Shown here in pieces: positions 52,912 to 61,072 of a stretch of DNA of 64,000 nucleotides. This DNA comes from Duganella sp. Root1480D1. GTDB taxonomy: Bacteria > Pseudomonadota > Gammaproteobacteria > Burkholderiales > Burkholderiaceae_D. Position 1 is the stretch's first letter, and every line of letters starts with the position of its first letter. A program made the translations under genes and the position numbers. The DNA lies in the NCBI RefSeq assembly GCF_001427305.1, contig NZ_LMFZ01000012.1:372001-436000 (forward strand). Reading direction: 5' to 3'. The notes under the pieces are model-generated. The model was not told where the DNA came from, did no database searches, and saw only the letters and a program-made list of their open reading frames with translations.

Positions 52912-53361
52912 TCAGGGTTTCGCCACGCTGGAAGGCAAGGCCTGAAAATCATCGGTCTGGTAAAGCGATTGCCAGGCCGCCAGCAGCGCCGGCGGCGGCG
53001 TGACCAGCTTGCGCGCCGTCAGGTCCAGCCAACCGCCCGAGCTGTTGATGCGGGCGGACAGCTTCCCATCACTGCGATACACATCGCTGCGCAGCATCCA
53101 GCGGCTGCCATCCTGCGACATCCCGGCCAGCGCCAGCGTCACGGTGATGGTATCCATCAGCAGCACTTCCTTGAAATACGCGATATCGTCCTTCATCACG
53201 ACAGGACCGATGTTCAGGCGCTTGAATTCCGCCATCGGAAAGCCATTCTCGCCCAGGAACATCATGCGGATATCGCCTGCCTTGTTCAGGTAAGCCGTGT
53301 TGGCCATATGGCTATTGAAATCCATATCGCCCCAGCCGGCCAGCATCTTGCGCTCAAACAT
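52912..53361 (-). CDS. Acyl-CoA thioesterase-like hotdog protein
   Basis: 149 residues. The 4HBT-type hotdog fold is indicated by WGDMDFNSHMANTAYLN with the Asp/His positions used in catalysis, and ITVTLALAGMS. It should hydrolyse acyl-CoA thioesters; the acyl group is unknown. Reading starts at the ATG after GGGGAG rather than at the GTG two codons upstream. It follows the M20 gene by 13 bases in the puuD operon, though it has no obvious tie to purine use. Confidence 0.8.
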   Translation of the reverse strand: MFERKMLAGWGDMDFNSHMANTAYLNKAGDIRMMFLGENGFPMAEFKRLNIGPVVMKDDIAYFKEVLLMDTITVTLALAGMSQDGSRWMLRSDVYRSDGKLSARINSSGGWLDLTARKLVTPPPALLAAWQSLYQTDDFQALPSSVAKP

Positions 53362-53374
53362 TACCACTCCCCTT

Positions 53375-54601
53375 TTACTCGGCTGCGAGGAAGTCCAGCA
53401 AAGTCAGGGCCACAATCTTGGTCGCCTTGCGCAAATCTTCCAGCAGCAGTTTTTCATCCGCCTTCTTGGCATTCGATTCGGGCACGCTACGCGGCCCAGC
53501 GCCATATAGTACTGCGGGAATGCCTTGTTCGCCGTACAGTCGCGCATCTGCGTACAGCGGAGTGCCAACGGCAGGGATATCCTCGCCCAGCACTTCGCGC
53601 GCGTTCTTCTGCAACTTGGCCACCAGCTTGTCGCCGGCCGGCAGCGGGCGCAGGGCATGCGACAGCAGCAGGCGCTTGATCTCGATCCGGATGCCGGGCT
53701 CGCCCTGGACCGCATCTTCAATCAGCTTGCGCACCTGGGTTTCCACCGCCACCGGATCCTCTTCCGGGATCATGCGGCGGTCCATCTTCATCACGACCTT
53801 GCCCGGCACCACATTGGTATTAGTACCGCCGTCGATGCGGCCCACCAGCATGGTCGGCGAATCGATGCCGGGCACTTTCGACTTGATCTTTTTCAGCTCA
53901 GGCAACTGCCCGTAGATCGCATTCAGAATCTTCGTAGCAGCCTGCAGCGCATCGTGGCCGGTCTCCGGCATGGCGCCATGGCCGGACTTGCCGTGCACCG
54001 TGATCTCAAGCTGGAGGCAGGCATTGTGCGCGGTGACGATGTTGTAGCTGAAGCCCGCCGCGATCACGTAATCCGGCTTGGTCAGTTTCTCGCGCAGCAG
54101 GAAACCAGGACCCAACAGGCCGCCAAATTCCTCGTCATACGTGAAGTGCAGCTCCACCCCACCCTTCAATTTGACGCCCAGCGCTTCCAGCGCGCGCACG
54201 GCAAAGATGTAGGTAGCGAAGTCGCACTTCGACACGGCTGCGGCGCGGCCATAGATATAACCGTTCTCGATCACGCCGCCATAGGGCGGATAAGTCCAGC
54301 CCTCACCTGGCGGAACCACGTCGCCGTGGGCATTCAGCGCGACAGTCGGCCCGCCTGCCGCATACGGGCGGCGGATGATCAGGTTGGTGATCGACTCCAT
54401 GCCGTAGTCGCGCACTTCCTGCTCCGGTACGGCGTGCTTTTCGGCGCTCCAGCCGTATGCCTTCACCAGTTCCGCCACGGTTTCCGCGTGCGGCGTGTTG
54501 TTGCCGGGTGGCGTATCGGTAGGCACGCGAAGCACCTGCTGCATGAAGGCCACTTCCTCGTCGAAGTGGGCGTCGATCCATTGCGTCAGTTTGTCGTTCA
54601 T
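53375..54601 (-). CDS. M20-family metallohydrolase (ArgE/DapE/ACY1-like)
   Basis: 408 residues. Zn ligands are visible in LNAHGDVVPPGEGW, the GRAAAVSKCD segment, TYDEEFGG and, near the end, YADARLYGEQ. The dimerisation domain lies between (ITVHGKSGHGAMPETG). Members cleave amide or carbamoyl bonds of small molecules. Its ATG overlaps the puuD stop, so it is co-translated with puuD. A role in purine or ureide breakdown is suggested by position only. An ATG one codon upstream is an equally possible start. Confidence 0.82.
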   Translation of the reverse strand: MNDKLTQWIDAHFDEEVAFMQQVLRVPTDTPPGNNTPHAETVAELVKAYGWSAEKHAVPEQEVRDYGMESITNLIIRRPYAAGGPTVALNAHGDVVPPGEGWTYPPYGGVIENGYIYGRAAAVSKCDFATYIFAVRALEALGVKLKGGVELHFTYDEEFGGLLGPGFLLREKLTKPDYVIAAGFSYNIVTAHNACLQLEITVHGKSGHGAMPETGHDALQAATKILNAIYGQLPELKKIKSKVPGIDSPTMLVGRIDGGTNTNVVPGKVVMKMDRRMIPEEDPVAVETQVRKLIEDAVQGEPGIRIEIKRLLLSHALRPLPAGDKLVAKLQKNAREVLGEDIPAVGTPLYADARLYGEQGIPAVLYGAGPRSVPESNAKKADEKLLLEDLRKATKIVALTLLDFLAAE

Positions 54602-55809
54602 CATTTTTCTCCTGCGGCGAACCATGCGCCCAGTTCGGCGCGTTCCGCGTCAGTCATATTGGTCAGGTTACCGATCGGCATATCCTTCTGCTCCACCGCG
54701 CGCTTGTGAATCTGCGCCGCGCGCTGGTGCACCTGGTCGGCCGTATCGAACATGACGCCTGCCGGTGCAGTGGCGAAGCCAGGCTGCGTCGGCGTCGCGG
54801 AATGGCATGCAAGGCAGCGCTGGTCGATAATGGCTTTAACCTTCGCAAACTGCGCTGCAGGATCGGCGACAGGCTTCACGGCCTGCGGCTTGGGCGGCGC
54901 AATCGCCACCGCAACCGCCAGCAGCAGCGCCACGCCGATCGCCGGGTAACGCCATTCGATGCGGCCCTTGTGGCGCAAATTGAAGAAGTGGCGGATGAAG
55001 ACACCGGCCGCCATGATAAAGCCGAGCACCAGCCAGGCATTCCTGTTCTGGTAAGTCATCGCGTAATGGTTGCTGATCATGATGAACAGCACCGGCAGCG
55101 TGAAGTAGTTGTTATGCACGCTGCGCTGCTTTGCCTTGATGCCATGGATCGGGTCCGGCAAGCTGCCGGCCTGCATTGCCTGCACCATCTTGCGCTGGCC
55201 AGGAATGATCAGCATCGCCACGTTGGCCACCATGATGGTGCCGATCATGGCGCCAATGTGGATAAAGGCTGCGCGTCCGCTAAGCAGGTGCGTCAGCGCA
55301 TAGGCTGCGCCAACCAACAGCAGGAACACCACCAGGCCAAGCCACTTTTCGCTCTTGCCCAGCGGCGAACGGCACAGCGCGTCGTACACCACCCAGCCAG
55401 CGACCAGGAAGCCGATGCCGATGCCAACCGCCTGCAGGCTGGAGAGGTCGGCCACCTGTTTGTCCACCATCATGGCCTGCGCATTGAAATAGTAGGCGAT
55501 GGTCAGCAGCGCAATGCCGGACAGCCACGTGCTGTAGGCCTCCCACTTGAACCAGTGCAGCTCCTTCGGCAGTTCAGCCGGCGCCACCAGGTATTTTTGC
55601 GGATTATAGAAACCGCCGCCGTGCACCGCCCACAACTCGCCGGACACGCCCTTTTTCGCCAGGTCCGAACCTGGGACCGGCGGACGGATCGAGTTATCCA
55701 GCCAGACGAAATAGAACGACGCACCGATCCACGCAATGCCCGTGATGATGTGCAGCCAGCGTACCAGCAGGTTCGCCCATTCCAGGCCATAGGGCAGCAG
55801 GTATTCCAT
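54601..55809 (-). CDS. puuD: Urate hydroxylase PuuD (membrane-bound, cytochrome c domain)
   Basis: 402 residues. About eight membrane helices form the urate-oxidising part (LHIITGIAWIGASFYFVWLD, HNNYFTLPVLFIMISNHY), and the C-terminus carries a heme c site CLACH (near residue 338). PuuD oxidises urate to 5-hydroxyisourate with electrons passed to the respiratory chain rather than oxygen directly. AAGGA precedes the chosen ATG. A LysR-type gene is divergent and the UraD/allantoate amidohydrolase fusion lies 1.6 kb further on the plus strand, which completes a urate-degradation cluster. Confidence 0.92.
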   Translation of the reverse strand: MEYLLPYGLEWANLLVRWLHIITGIAWIGASFYFVWLDNSIRPPVPGSDLAKKGVSGELWAVHGGGFYNPQKYLVAPAELPKELHWFKWEAYSTWLSGIALLTIAYYFNAQAMMVDKQVADLSSLQAVGIGIGFLVAGWVVYDALCRSPLGKSEKWLGLVVFLLLVGAAYALTHLLSGRAAFIHIGAMIGTIMVANVAMLIIPGQRKMVQAMQAGSLPDPIHGIKAKQRSVHNNYFTLPVLFIMISNHYAMTYQNRNAWLVLGFIMAAGVFIRHFFNLRHKGRIEWRYPAIGVALLLAVAVAIAPPKPQAVKPVADPAAQFAKVKAIIDQRCLACHSATPTQPGFATAPAGVMFDTADQVHQRAAQIHKRAVEQKDMPIGNLTNMTDAERAELGAWFAAGEK

Positions 55810-55884
55810 GTAAATCCTTGAGTTGAAGAAGTGGCAATCTATCGAAGATACGCGTTTTCGAGCCCCCACAACATGAAATATGTC

Positions 55885-55913
55885 GTATATTCAAGATATT
55901 CGAATTCATATAC
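55885..55913. promoter_or_regulatory. Likely LysR-regulator binding region between puuD and its regulator
   Basis: GTATAT at 55885-55890 and ATATAC at 55908-55913 form an interrupted AT-rich inverted repeat, with ATTC/GAAT as inner half-elements. It lies in the 113-base divergent region. Confidence 0.5.
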
Positions 55914-55922
55914 GTAAGCAAG

Positions 55923-56855
55923 ATGTCCGGCCTGCCGCAACACCTCGATATCCACCTCATTCGCATCCTCTACCTGCTGCTGGTCGAGAAGAACGTCTCG
56001 CGCGTGGCGCTCAAACTGAACCAGCCGCAGCCCTCCATTTCGGCCTCGCTGCGCAAGCTGCGCGAGCTGACCGGCGATCCTCTGCTGGTGCGCGGCGCGC
56101 GCGGCATGGTGCCAACCCAGCATGGCGAAAGCCTGCTCAAACCGGCCAAACGCATCCTGGACGAGACGGAATCGCTGTTCGTGAAAAAGACGCCTTTCGT
56201 GGCGCAGGAAGAAGCGCGGACCTTCAATATCGCCGCACCGGATTACCTGGACAGCCAATTCCTGCCGAATGTGGTGGCGATGCTACGCCGTGGCTCGCCC
56301 AAGAGCCGCGTGGTGATCCACTCGATCGGGCCCGGCACCGACTACCTGCGCCTGCTGTCGGATGGCGACATGGACCTGGTGATCGCCAACTGGGACGAGC
56401 CGCCCCAGCACCTGCATATTTCCAAGCTGTTCGAAGACCCGATCATCTGCGCCATGCACGCGGGCAGCCCCTACGCCAAACGCACTGCCAGCGATGCGAT
56501 GTCGCTGGACGACTACCTCACCCTGCCCCACGTGGCGCCATCGCAAATGGTGCCCGGCTACGGCGGCGTGATCGACTCATTCCTGGAGCGCCAGGGCATG
56601 CGGCGCAATGTGGCAGTGGAATCGGCCTATTTCAGCCTGATTCCCTACATGCTGGCGCAGACCGACCTGGTGCTGACCACCGGCCGCCAGTTCCTGCGCT
56701 TCTATGAGAATTCGCTGCCGCTCAAGGTGTTCACGCCACCGGTCAAGTTCCCGCCGATGCGCTTCTACCAGCTTTGGCATGAGCGTGTGCACCAAGCACC
56801 CGAGCATAAATGGCTGCGCGACCAGGTCACCGCCGCCGCCAAGGCGCTCACGTAG
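55923..56855 (+). CDS. LysR-family regulator of urate catabolism
   Basis: 310 residues. The N-terminal winged helix includes NVSRVALKLNQPQPSISASL then LRKLRELTGDPLLVRG. The effector domain has AAPDYLDSQFLPNVVAMLRR and DMDLVIANW. Divergent orientation from puuD and the presence of two further purine genes make it the probable activator or repressor of this cluster. The ligand would be urate or a breakdown product, by inference. Confidence 0.88.
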   Translation: MSGLPQHLDIHLIRILYLLLVEKNVSRVALKLNQPQPSISASLRKLRELTGDPLLVRGARGMVPTQHGESLLKPAKRILDETESLFVKKTPFVAQEEARTFNIAAPDYLDSQFLPNVVAMLRRGSPKSRVVIHSIGPGTDYLRLLSDGDMDLVIANWDEPPQHLHISKLFEDPIICAMHAGSPYAKRTASDAMSLDDYLTLPHVAPSQMVPGYGGVIDSFLERQGMRRNVAVESAYFSLIPYMLAQTDLVLTTGRQFLRFYENSLPLKVFTPPVKFPPMRFYQLWHERVHQAPEHKWLRDQVTAAAKALT

Positions 56856-56860
56856 GCGGA

Positions 56861-57289
56861 CTATTGGTTCCGTTCGCGTTCGCGGCGGCGACGTTCATAT
56901 TCCTTCTTCTTTTCTTCAACGCCAGGACCGGCCTGCATATCGCGGCGGCGTCCCGGCCAGCAGTCGCCTACGCCGGCGCAGCAGTCGGCGACATCAAGCG
57001 CATCGCCGCACCCGGCATCGCAACCATGGCAATCAACGGCCGGCAGGTCGCAGCTACCGGCCTGTGGATGCATGCGGGGACTATGCAGGCGGAACTGAAT
57101 GCCACAGGCACGCAGCCGGCGATGCAGCAAAGCAAGGCCCTTGCGGGCGCCATACCGCGAAATCACGCGATACCCATAACCGGAGCATCCCTGTCCGCCT
57201 TTGTACACCCGATGCGCGCAGGAGTACCCCTTGTAAGGCGAGATAAAGCGCTGGTACAACCCGATTGCCCACAGCAGCAATCCCTTCAT
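56861..57289 (-). CDS. yidD: YidD-family membrane protein insertion factor with Cys-rich tail
   Basis: 142 residues. The first 70 match YidD: LYQRFISPYKGYSCAHRVYKG then CSGYGYRVISRYG, a small amphipathic protein helping YidC insert membrane proteins. The rest is an unusual extension with eight cysteines in about 32 residues (CDLPAVDCHGCDAGC, then DCCAGVGDC), followed by a basic-charged end (KKKEYERRRRERERN). The start is the ATG with GGAG five bases upstream, not the GTG before it. It converges with the lysR gene with a 5-base gap. Confidence 0.85.
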   Translation of the reverse strand: MKGLLLWAIGLYQRFISPYKGYSCAHRVYKGGQGCSGYGYRVISRYGARKGLALLHRRLRACGIQFRLHSPRMHPQAGSCDLPAVDCHGCDAGCGDALDVADCCAGVGDCWPGRRRDMQAGPGVEEKKKEYERRRRERERNQ

Positions 57290-57407
57290 CGGCACTCCGG
57301 TATTTGAGGAGGCTATATCATATCGTATAGGGGCTACATTCCCGACTGCTTATAGGTCGGGCTGCCCCGGCGGGATATGATCGAAGATCCACTATGGGAC
57401 ACCTGCG

Positions 57408-59165
57408 ATGACCACGACTCTCTCCGAATTGAATTCCAGCGGCCTGGCTGCCTTTGTTGACCAGCTGCGCGGCATTTACGAGCATTCGCCATGGATTCCC
57501 GAGCGGGCAGCGGCTCAACGCCCCTTTGCATCGCTGGCCGCACTGAAGCAGGCATTGCAAGGCGTGGTAAGTGGCGCAACCGAGGCCGAGCAGCTCGGCC
57601 TGATCCGCGCCCACCCTGAATTGGCAGGCAAGGCCGCCATCGCCGGCCAACTGACTGCCGAATCTACCAGCGAGCAAGCCAGGTCCGGACTGAACCTGTG
57701 CAGCCCGGAGGAATTCGCAACCCTGCACAAGCTCAACGCGGACTACAACGCCAAATTCGGCTTCCCCTTCATCCTCGCCGTCAAAGGCCCCACGGGACAA
57801 GGCCTGACGCGTGAAGCCGTCATCGCCACGTTCGCGCGCCGCCTGAAAAACCAGAGGGCCGATGAAATGGCCGAATGCCTGCGCCAGATCCACCGTATCG
57901 CCGAAATCCGGCTGAACGACCTGTTGGGAGTGAAGCTGGAATTCGGCCCACAAATCATGCAATGGGCGGAAGACCTGGCGCAATGGAGCGACGACGAAGG
58001 CGCCCTTACCTGCGCCTATATGACCGACGCCCATCGCGCCACCGCAGAACAACTCGCTACCTGGATGCGCGAAGCAGGCATGCAGGTCGAGATCGATGCA
58101 GTCGGGAACGTCGTTGGCCGCTACCTGGCCGATGCACCAGGCGCAAAGACCATCCTCACCGGTTCGCATTACGACACCGTGCGCAACGGCGGAAAATACG
58201 ACGGCCGCCTGGGCATCCTGCTGCCGATCGCCATCGTGCGCCACCTGCAAGCAAAGGGGGAGAAGCTGCCGTTCAATGTCGAGGTGATCGGCTTTGCGGA
58301 AGAAGAAGGCGTGCGTTTCCGCAGTACCTTCCTTGGCAGTAACGCCGTTACCGGCAAATTCGACATGTCCCTGCTGGACGCGGTCGACGCCGACGGCATC
58401 AAAATGCGCGACGCACTTTCCGCCGCCGGCCACGATAGCGCCGCAATTCCCGCCATCGCGCGGCGTCGTGAAGATATTGCCGCCTATGTCGAAGTCCATA
58501 TCGAGCAAGGCCCGGTATTGCTGGAACATGGCTTGCCAGTTGGCGTGGTGACCGCCATCGCCGGCAGTTCGCGCTTCCTGCTCGAATTGCAGGGCGTCGC
58601 CAGCCATGCCGGCACCACGCCTATGCATATGCGCAAGGATGCAGCGGCAGCGGCGGCCGAAATCGTGCTGCTGGTCGAACAGCGCTGCGCGCAAGGCGAA
58701 GCACTGGTTGGGACGGTCGGCCAGCTTCAGGTGCCCGGTGGTTCGGTCAATGTGATCCCTGGCGCGTGCAAACTGTCGCTCGACATCCGCGCCGCCGACG
58801 ATGCGGTGCGGGAAGCGGCGGTGGGCGATGTGCTCGACGGCCTGGCCGCGATCTGCGCTCGCCGCAATATCGAATTCAAGCTGGAGAAGATCGTCGAAGC
58901 CAAGGCCGTACCATGCGCGCCGTGGCTGATGCAGCAATTGGGCGACGCGGTCCAGCGCAGCGGCCTGCCGCGCTTCGACCTGCTGTCCGGCGCGGGTCAC
59001 GATGCGATGGCGATTGCCGCCCTCACCGACGTATGCATGTTGTTCACACGCTGCGGCAACGGCGGCATCAGCCACAACCCGCTGGAGACCATGACAGCGG
59101 ATGATGCCGACCTGGCAGCGCAGGTGCTGCTGGACTTCCTGCGCCGCTTCAGACCTCAAGCCTGA
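57408..59165 (+). CDS. Fusion of OHCU decarboxylase (UraD) and allantoate amidohydrolase
   Basis: 585 residues. Residues about 1-170 are UraD, which decarboxylates 2-oxo-4-hydroxy-4-carboxy-5-ureidoimidazoline to S-allantoin; catalytic His69 lies in RAHPELAGK. About 175-583 are an M20-type allantoate amidohydrolase (AllC/hydantoinase-carbamoylase): TGSHYDTVRNGGKYDGRLG, EEEGVRF, HIEQGPVLLEHG, VPGGSVNVIPG, SGAGHDAM. The first releases allantoin and the second acts on allantoate, so an allantoinase encoded elsewhere must act between them. No strong Shine-Dalgarno site is visible. Its end overlaps the convergent XRE gene by 17 bases. Confidence 0.92.
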   Translation: MTTTLSELNSSGLAAFVDQLRGIYEHSPWIPERAAAQRPFASLAALKQALQGVVSGATEAEQLGLIRAHPELAGKAAIAGQLTAESTSEQARSGLNLCSPEEFATLHKLNADYNAKFGFPFILAVKGPTGQGLTREAVIATFARRLKNQRADEMAECLRQIHRIAEIRLNDLLGVKLEFGPQIMQWAEDLAQWSDDEGALTCAYMTDAHRATAEQLATWMREAGMQVEIDAVGNVVGRYLADAPGAKTILTGSHYDTVRNGGKYDGRLGILLPIAIVRHLQAKGEKLPFNVEVIGFAEEEGVRFRSTFLGSNAVTGKFDMSLLDAVDADGIKMRDALSAAGHDSAAIPAIARRREDIAAYVEVHIEQGPVLLEHGLPVGVVTAIAGSSRFLLELQGVASHAGTTPMHMRKDAAAAAAEIVLLVEQRCAQGEALVGTVGQLQVPGGSVNVIPGACKLSLDIRAADDAVREAAVGDVLDGLAAICARRNIEFKLEKIVEAKAVPCAPWLMQQLGDAVQRSGLPRFDLLSGAGHDAMAIAALTDVCMLFTRCGNGGISHNPLETMTADDADLAAQVLLDFLRRFRPQA

Positions 59166-59355
59166 AAAGCACCTCCACCGTTACGCCCAGCGCACGCGCC
59201 AGCTTGAGCGCCAGGACGGTGGACGGCACCATGCGCCCGGCCTCGATGGCGTTGATCGACTTGCGTGTGACGCCTACCAGTTGCGCCAGGTCTTCCTGCG
59301 TCAGGTCGTGCGTGGCGCGATGAGTCTTCATCGTCGTGAGCAGTTGCTCGGTCAT
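59149..59355 (-). CDS. Small XRE-family regulator
   Basis: 68 residues, almost entirely a helix-turn-helix (LTQEDLAQLVGVTRKSINAI, about 18-37). It is the YozG/MrgC-like type that is usually paired with a small membrane protein, here encoded 4 bases upstream on the same strand. It probably represses that pair through the palindrome in front of the operon. Confidence 0.87.
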   Translation of the reverse strand: MTEQLLTTMKTHRATHDLTQEDLAQLVGVTRKSINAIEAGRMVPSTVLALKLARALGVTVEVLFRLEV

Positions 59356-59359
59356 CGCG

Positions 59360-59806
59360 TCACCTGTCGTGATACAGGACGCTGGCCAGCATGGTGCTGA
59401 CGCCCACCGTGATGACCAACACCATGATGACAGCTGGCGCCTTTTCCACCCCGGACAGCGCGACGATGAGCGAGGCCACCACCGTTGTCACCAACGTGGC
59501 AAAGAAGCCGTTGCGATAACCCTTCGATAGCGCCATCTGGCGCAATTCATCGTTCATCACCGCGCGCATTTGCGGCGACCTGGCGCATTTGGCCTTGCCC
59601 GACTTACTGAGCAAAGCGCCGAAAGCAATTGCGTTAAACACCGGCAGCATGACCAGGGCCAAGCGCCCCCTGGCGGCGGTTTCCGGATCGCCCAGCAACA
59701 GCACCAGCATCGCGCTGCCGACATACAGGATCGTCGCCAGCAGGATCCAAAGGCTCATATGGGAGATCCGCACCAGCACGTCGGAATTCATTTTTTCTTG
59801 CGTCAT
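59360..59806 (-). CDS. Membrane protein paired with XRE regulator
   Basis: 148 residues with four hydrophobic helices (ISHMSLWILLATILYVGSAM, then FNAIAFGALLS, FFATLVTTVVASLIVALSG, VIMVLVITVGVSTMLAS) and a cytosolic loop with two cysteines. I do not recognise a named family. The start ATG has GAGGTG about 6 bases upstream; the frame's earlier GTG overlaps that site. Role unknown. Confidence 0.7.
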   Translation of the reverse strand: MTQEKMNSDVLVRISHMSLWILLATILYVGSAMLVLLLGDPETAARGRLALVMLPVFNAIAFGALLSKSGKAKCARSPQMRAVMNDELRQMALSKGYRNGFFATLVTTVVASLIVALSGVEKAPAVIMVLVITVGVSTMLASVLYHDR

Positions 59807-59862
59807 GACAGTCACCTCAGCGAAGTTATCCTGTCATCGAATGCAACATAAACTTCCCAAAA

Positions 59863-59880
59863 TGAAACCTATAGGTTCCA
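59863..59880. promoter_or_regulatory. Palindromic operator upstream of the XRE/membrane-protein pair
   Basis: TGAAACCTATAGGTTCCA, an 18-bp palindrome with one mismatch, 57 bases before the start of the membrane-protein gene. The surrounding 59807-59991 gap is AT-rich, with a T8 run, and shows no gene. Confidence 0.6.
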
Positions 59881-59991
59881 TTTTTTTTATCGCACCCGCG
59901 TTGCTTTATTGACTTTGCGACAGCTCGCTGATATCGGCTGAACAGATATCGACTTTTGTTTGAATTTTATGAAATAGGGAATCTCGCCCCA

Positions 59992-61071
59992 TCAGCGAAG
60001 TTGCGATAAGATCTCTTCGTTGTGCTGGCCGACAGCGGGAATCGCATTGGGCACAGACGGCACCGGAGTGGCCGAAAAGCGCGGTGCGGCGTTCGCTTGC
60101 AAAATGCCGTCATTGGCATAGGTGCCCCGCGCCTGCAAATGCGGATGGCGTGCAGCTTCGGAGGGCGCCAGCACTGGTGCGAAACAGGCATCGCTGCCCT
60201 CCAGCAAGGCACACCATTCGTCGCGCGTGCGCATCGCAAACAACTCCGCGAACGCCGCCCGCTGCAGCGGCCATTGGCCCGCTGCGTGTTGGGACGCAAA
60301 GCGGCGGTCGCCGGCCAATCCCAGCTTTTCCAGCAGCAGCTTGTAGAACTTGCCCTCCAGCGCACCAACCGTGATATCGCGGCCGTCCTTGCAGCGATAG
60401 GTATTGAACCAATGCGGGCCATCCAGCACGGAAGTGCCGCGCTGTTCACGCATCAGGCCAACCGCCGACAGGTCGAGCAACAGGTTCATCATGTGCGCCG
60501 AACCATCGACGATGGCGGCATCGATCACCTGCCCCTTGCCGCCACCGCGTGCGTGCAGGATGGAGGAGACCAGCCCTAACGCGAGATACAGCGCGCCGCC
60601 GCCAAGGTCGCCCACCAGCGTTGGCGGCGTCACCGGCGGCGTATCGCCCGCACCTGCGTAATGCAGCGCGCCGGACAGTGCGATGTAGTTGTTGTCATGC
60701 CCGGCCGCCTGCGCCAGCGGGCCGTCCTGGCCCCAGCCGGTCATGCGGCCGTAAGCGAGGCGCGGGTTGCGCCCCAGGCAGATTTCGGGCCCAAGGCCAA
60801 GACGCTCCATGGCGCCAGGCCGCATGCCCTCGATCAGGCCATCGGCATCCTCGATCAGTTTCAGCACGGTGTCGATAGCGCCGGGCTCCTTGAGGTCCAG
60901 CGCAAGCGAGCGCTTGCCACGGCGCAGGATGCCGGCAGTTGGAATCTCCGCCGCGCCGGGGCGCTCGACCACGATCACGTCCGCGCCCAGGTCCGCCAGC
61001 AGCATGCCGCAAAACGGACCTGGGCCGATGCCCGCAATCTCGATAATCCTGACTCCGGACAGCACGCCCAT
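59992..61071 (-). CDS. CaiB/BaiF-type CoA transferase or alpha-methylacyl-CoA racemase
   Basis: 359 residues. IIEIAGIGPGPFCGMLLADLGADVI opens the protein, followed by GKRSLALDLK, GWGQDGPLAQAAGHDNNYIA (with the His/Asp of racemases) and VDGSAHMM. The length and GHDNNYIA part favour an alpha-methylacyl-CoA racemase, which converts branched 2R-acyl-CoAs before beta-oxidation. It follows the FadJ-type gene after one base, so it belongs to the fatty-acid operon. Confidence 0.88.
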   Translation of the reverse strand: MGVLSGVRIIEIAGIGPGPFCGMLLADLGADVIVVERPGAAEIPTAGILRRGKRSLALDLKEPGAIDTVLKLIEDADGLIEGMRPGAMERLGLGPEICLGRNPRLAYGRMTGWGQDGPLAQAAGHDNNYIALSGALHYAGAGDTPPVTPPTLVGDLGGGALYLALGLVSSILHARGGGKGQVIDAAIVDGSAHMMNLLLDLSAVGLMREQRGTSVLDGPHWFNTYRCKDGRDITVGALEGKFYKLLLEKLGLAGDRRFASQHAAGQWPLQRAAFAELFAMRTRDEWCALLEGSDACFAPVLAPSEAARHPHLQARGTYANDGILQANAAPRFSATPVPSVPNAIPAVGQHNEEILSQLR

Positions 61072-61072
61072 T

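Noticed and set aside
57341..57361. CCCGAC-N9-GTCGGG hairpin before the UraD fusion gene
   Set aside because: Only a 6-bp stem with a 9-base loop and no T-run or known motif; it could be chance in GC-rich DNA.
57318..59159. Open frame of 613 codons on the minus strand opposite the UraD fusion
   Set aside because: Antisense shadow; the plus-strand protein has the full UraD and amidohydrolase motifs.
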